Source: DQTL01 sp964396505
GTDB taxonomy: Bacteria; Bacteroidota; Bacteroidia; Flavobacteriales; Flavobacteriaceae
Reading direction: 5' to 3'
Length of the DNA: 7,618 nucleotides
NCBI GenBank assembly: GCA_964396505.1
Contig: CAYNFJ010000102.1
Location: 1-7,618 of the forward strand
The position numbers and the translations under genes were made by a program. A model generated the notes under the pieces. It made no database searches, was not told the origin of the DNA, and was given only the letters and a program-made list of their open reading frames with translations. Below are positions 5,556-7,618 of the stretch, one piece after another. The stretch's first letter is position 1. Each line of letters opens with the position of its first letter.

Positions 5556-5843
5556 CTATATTAAGCTAATTATCAGTGAGGTAATCAGCGCAAAGCCTTT
5601 CTGGTTTTTTTTGAGTAAATCCTTTGACAGATGGTGTGCGACTTCAATTTCCGTAAAATTGATAAGCAGTAAGGGTAAACTGATTATAATCAAAGCTAAA
5701 AGGATATACTTGAATCGCTTGAAGCTAAAATAGCGCACTTTTTGATCCAATGATTTGTAATCTTTTACCTGTTGGATAAACCACTTGACAATCAGGATAA
5801 ATCCCAAGATATTCAATAGAAAATATGTGACTTTTTGAGTCAT
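5556..5843 (-). CDS. Small membrane protein, or the N-terminal part of the split PrsW-family gene
   Basis: A 95-codon ORF from ATG (complement of 5841-5843) to TAG (complement of 5556-5558). I recognise no family. It has hydrophobic segments at about 7-23 (FLLNILGFILIVKWF) and 46-63 (YILLALIIISLPLLLINF), separated by a basic stretch. A third segment, FALITSLIISLI (84-95), stops abruptly at the TAG. A helix this short would not cross the membrane. Reading on past the TAG gives LFYIL, completing an 18-residue helix and then running into the PrsW-family ORF without a frame change. The gene lies 33 bases after the U-tract of the porin terminator, with no clear promoter of its own. It may depend on terminator readthrough. 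It is either a genuine small protein or the front of one roughly 396-codon protease. Confidence 0.55.
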   Translation of the reverse strand: MTQKVTYFLLNILGFILIVKWFIQQVKDYKSLDQKVRYFSFKRFKYILLALIIISLPLLLINFTEIEVAHHLSKDLLKKNQKGFALITSLIISLI

Positions 5844-5876
5844 TTCGTAAAAGTAAGATTATTTTTTTAAACCGAT

Positions 5877-5905
5877 AAAAAAAACAGCCTCATTTCTGAA
5901 GCTGT
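5877..5905 (-). terminator. Strong intrinsic terminator of the FadL/OmpP1-type gene
   Basis: On the minus strand ACAGCTTCA, loop GAAA and TGAGGCTGT form a 9-pair stem (complement of 5884-5905) with one G-U pair and a GNRA-type tetraloop. A tract of seven further T follows (complement of 5877-5883). It begins 25 bases after the porin stop codon. On the plus strand only a short CTTTTC follows the stem, so it works mainly in the minus direction. The downstream minus-strand genes lie immediately beyond it. Confidence 0.87.
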
Positions 5906-5930
5906 CTTTTCAATCAACATTTAAAATTAC

Positions 5931-7343
5931 TTATTTATGGAATGTGTAGGATACTCCTAACATTATTAGGTCAGTGCTCATTTCATAGCCCACTTCAGTT
6001 CCCGGGATTGTTCCCAAAGGATTATTGGAAGCATCCCAAGGACCTCCGAAAGCAGTAGGAATCGGATTTTTTAAGGTACCTTCAGTCTTGCCACTGCTGG
6101 TACCGTGATGATAGACAGCATTCAAATTGAAATAATCATTGAATTTATAAGTCAATCCGAATTGGAACGCATTTTTTATAACAGCCGGTGCCGAAACAGA
6201 AAAGAACGCCAAGTCCTCGTCAATAGGATTGCTGCTATATGTATAGCCGACGCGTAAGGGCAGTTTATCTATTCCTTTATATTGAAGGCCGGCAGAAATA
6301 ATAGTCATATTTTTCCAACCAAATCCTTGTACGGCTCCTGTAGGATAACCGGTAAAAACGCCTTCTTGAGCTATTTCCCAGCCTTCTTTAGCAAAGCCAT
6401 CGGTATGCTCGTAATCTACCATTCTGTAATCCAATGCCAAATCAATTGTTTCATTGGAATAACCGGCTCCAAAAGAGAGGATGGCCGGAAAGTCCATATC
6501 AAATTGGTTGTCAGGAGCAGTGCTACCATCCAGATAGGTGTTTTTAAATTTTAAGTCTCCCAGTGTTTGTTTGGTTTTATAAGAAACGCCCAGTTTAATT
6601 CCTTTACCGGAATCATAGAATACGCCTATTTGACCACCAATACCGGTAGTTGAAGCGGCATCAGCTTCCGGATAGCCTTTGGTTTGACTTGGAGCCGTGG
6701 TGGGGTTGGGCGCTATTTCTAAGGAAGCATAATTAAAATTAGGGGTAATACCAATTGAAAATTTATCAGCGAATTGGTAAGCTACGGTAAAACCTATTTG
6801 CATCAACATATAATTGGATTTGATATGACCAAAACCATTCATTGTTTGCGGATAGGTAATGGGATTGGATTGGGTGGGATCCCAATTGGGGTTCGGGTTG
6901 CCGGATCCATCTACCGGAAGGTTGGTTTCTGCGGCAAAATCTACGCCAAAACCACTTACACCAAAAGCTGAAAAACCATAGGTTATTTTGCTGTCTGGTT
7001 TTCCCCAAACCATTGCCAATGCCGGCATTGGAGAGGCTCCTTTGTCATCGGTGGTTACACCGGTTACTTCCGGAGTTCCGGGGCCTAACATACCGGCTGG
7101 TAAAGTAGAACTCAACACGGGAGAGGCATAGAACATTCCGATATCTACATTGAGTATTTTACTGTCAAAACTGCTGATAGATGCCGGATTCCATTGCAAC
7201 GCCCCACTGATGTCTATGGGTTGTCCGGTAGCCGCGCCACCCATAGAGGAGTTGACACTGCCAATACCGGCCATTAAATGTCCTGCTTGTGCAAAACCGG
7301 TTGTGCTTATCAATAAAATTACGAGTTTAATTAAATTTTTCAT
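5931..7343 (-). CDS. FadL/OmpP1/TodX-family outer membrane transport protein
   Basis: A 470-residue outer membrane beta-barrel protein. FadL-type channels take up long-chain fatty acids or other hydrophobic compounds across the outer membrane. Residues 1-20 are a typical signal peptide (basic MKNLIK, hydrophobic VILLISTTGFA, likely cleavage after AQA). The mature start, GHLMAGIGSVNSSMGGAA, and the N52-P53-A54 motif match the N-terminal hatch of FadL proteins. The remainder alternates amphipathic strands and polar loops, including a Pro/Asn-rich loop at about 143-166 (DGSGNPNPNWDP region), and ends in a strand with aromatic residues (LGVSYTFHK). The length fits the family. The substrate cannot be predicted. 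ATG (complement of 7341-7343) is well placed behind a consensus flavobacterial promoter, and a strong terminator follows, so it is mainly a single-gene unit. Confidence 0.9.
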   Translation of the reverse strand: MKNLIKLVILLISTTGFAQAGHLMAGIGSVNSSMGGAATGQPIDISGALQWNPASISSFDSKILNVDIGMFYASPVLSSTLPAGMLGPGTPEVTGVTTDDKGASPMPALAMVWGKPDSKITYGFSAFGVSGFGVDFAAETNLPVDGSGNPNPNWDPTQSNPITYPQTMNGFGHIKSNYMLMQIGFTVAYQFADKFSIGITPNFNYASLEIAPNPTTAPSQTKGYPEADAASTTGIGGQIGVFYDSGKGIKLGVSYKTKQTLGDLKFKNTYLDGSTAPDNQFDMDFPAILSFGAGYSNETIDLALDYRMVDYEHTDGFAKEGWEIAQEGVFTGYPTGAVQGFGWKNMTIISAGLQYKGIDKLPLRVGYTYSSNPIDEDLAFFSVSAPAVIKNAFQFGLTYKFNDYFNLNAVYHHGTSSGKTEGTLKNPIPTAFGGPWDASNNPLGTIPGTEVGYEMSTDLIMLGVSYTFHK

Positions 7344-7392
7344 GTGTATATATTTAGTTTAATAATGAAAATGTGTAACTTTAATTACAATG

Positions 7393-7422
7393 CAAAACTA
7401 GACAGCCTTTTATCTGTAACAA
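7393..7422 (-). promoter_or_regulatory. Flavobacterial promoter of the FadL/OmpP1-type gene
   Basis: On the minus strand, TTG (complement of 7420-7422), a 19-base spacer and TAGTTTTG (complement of 7393-7400) match the flavobacterial consensus TTG-N17-23-TAnnTTTG. Transcription would begin near 7386-7388, giving an AT-rich leader of about 45 bases before the ATG. It is the best promoter match seen in the window. Confidence 0.78.
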
Positions 7423-7440
7423 CTGATAATTGTCAGGTTA
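7417..7440. promoter_or_regulatory. Operator-like imperfect palindrome over the porin -33 box
   Basis: The core CTGATAA/TTGTCAG (7423-7436) is a 14-bp palindrome with one mismatched pair. TAAC (7417-7420) and GTTA (7437-7440) add outer arms, with two unpaired bases on the left side. The element overlaps the TTG of the porin promoter, where a bound regulator would compete with or contact RNA polymerase. No known regulator site is recognised. Confidence 0.4.
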
Positions 7441-7470
7441 TTGAAAAAAAGGGAAATTATCTCGAAAAAA

Positions 7471-7544
7471 AGATTCCAATTTTTGAAAACCGGTAATTTT
7501 ACGATGAATCAATTATGATAGATGTTCGATAAAAAATTGGATCT
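7471..7544. repeat. Long-spaced inverted repeat in the right-hand intergenic region
   Basis: TCCAATTTTT (7475-7484) is the exact reverse complement of AAAAATTGGA (7532-7541). Beyond a one-base bulge, AGA (7471-7473) and TCT (7542-7544) add three pairs. The 47-base interior has no gene. The flanks show no clear target-site duplication. It may be a small non-autonomous element remnant or the terminator region of a gene beyond the window. Confidence 0.4.
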
Positions 7545-7618
7545 GTCAATCGTTCAGCATATGCACAGTGGCGACTTCCAAGCACAGAGTTAATAAAAAA
7601 TCACTTTACTTTTATTTT

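Larger units (their letters stand above)
4653..5843 (-). other. Candidate single PrsW-family gene interrupted by an in-frame TAG
   Basis: One continuous minus-strand frame runs from ATG at 5843 to TGA at 4653, with a single stop, TAG at codon 96 (5556-5558), and no frameshift. The residues on either side, FALITSLIISLI then LFYIL, form one uninterrupted hydrophobic helix. It is followed by KLDIFDKEKK, just as the first helix of B. subtilis PrsW is followed by its YFYLKDQYDNEP segment. A one-base change at codon 96 (for example from TTG, TGG, TAT or TAC) would explain the split. Against this, the first 80 residues exceed the classical PrsW N-terminus, and TTG starts are clearly used elsewhere in this window. 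Confidence 0.5.
7344..7618. other. Intergenic region with no supportable gene
   Basis: The 275 bases to the right edge hold the porin leader and promoter, the operator-like palindrome, two GAAAAAAAG tracts 21 bases apart (7443-7451, 7464-7472) and the long inverted repeat. Near the edge, 7541-7590 is richer in G and C than the rest of this spacer and contains GCACAG twice, 19 bases apart. The minus strand could hold the last few codons of a gene entering from the right: one frame ends KIKVK-stop at 7601, another NKSKVIFY-stop at about 7592. Neither can be assigned. Confidence 0.6.

Noticed and set aside
143..7343. A new multi-gene defence, toxin-antitoxin or biosynthetic system
   Set aside because: All recognisable genes belong to housekeeping or envelope families, and no nuclease, toxin pair, sensor or synthase module is visible.
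6282..7362. Several open frames (plus 6282-6554, 6774-6971 and 7150-7362; minus 6766-7008) over the porin gene
   Set aside because: All overlap the intact 470-residue FadL-type protein, which has a signal peptide, promoter and terminator.
7563..7587. GCACAG direct repeat, two copies with a 19-base period
   Set aside because: Only two 6-base copies and no further units; chance is likely and it is not a CRISPR array.
7541..7603. Short minus-strand frame ending CLEVATVHMLND, faintly like a transposase C-terminus
   Set aside because: It is only about 19 codons after an in-frame stop and has no recognisable motif; too short to call a gene or pseudogene.

Overview
The window looks like a chromosomal segment of a Bacteroidota bacterium, most likely a member of the Flavobacteriia. 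It is AT-rich. Its IleS tail is of the zinc-free type and its DksA-like protein has lost the zinc ligands. LspA carries the long loops usual in this phylum, and a DUF4230 protein is present. One promoter matches the flavobacterial TTG-N19-TAnnTTTG pattern. Shine-Dalgarno sequences are almost absent.

Left part, plus strand (1-2323): the 3' end of ileS, a small TraR/DksA-family protein, lspA (lipoprotein signal peptidase) and a DUF4230 membrane-anchored protein. Both lspA and the DUF4230 gene must start at TTG, because in-frame stops lie three codons upstream and no nearby ATG exists. A small hairpin with a T-run separates the DksA-like gene from lspA. Middle (2324-4313): a clpP-clpX operon behind tandem TAnnTTTG boxes and a perfect 8-bp inverted repeat. 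Both Clp proteins have all their catalytic motifs.

Right part, minus strand (4322-7343): a FadL/OmpP1-type outer membrane protein has its own promoter and a strong intrinsic terminator. Just downstream are a small membrane ORF, a PrsW-family intramembrane protease ORF and a YjbR/MmcQ-family gene that overlaps the protease gene by 11 bp. The most notable point is that the small ORF and the protease ORF share one reading frame split by a single TAG (5556-5558). The transmembrane helix that normally opens PrsW proteins straddles that stop. It may be a disrupted gene, a readthrough site or a sequencing error.

Functionally the window is mostly housekeeping: translation, lipoprotein maturation, ATP-dependent proteolysis and an outer membrane channel. 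ClpXP and PrsW act in one regulated-proteolysis cascade in Bacillus, so their convergent placement is suggestive, but no anti-sigma factor is visible. The last 275 bases hold the porin promoter, A-tracts and a long inverted repeat, but no supportable gene. I saw no CRISPR array, tRNA, rRNA or intact mobile element, and nothing I would call a new defence or biosynthetic system.
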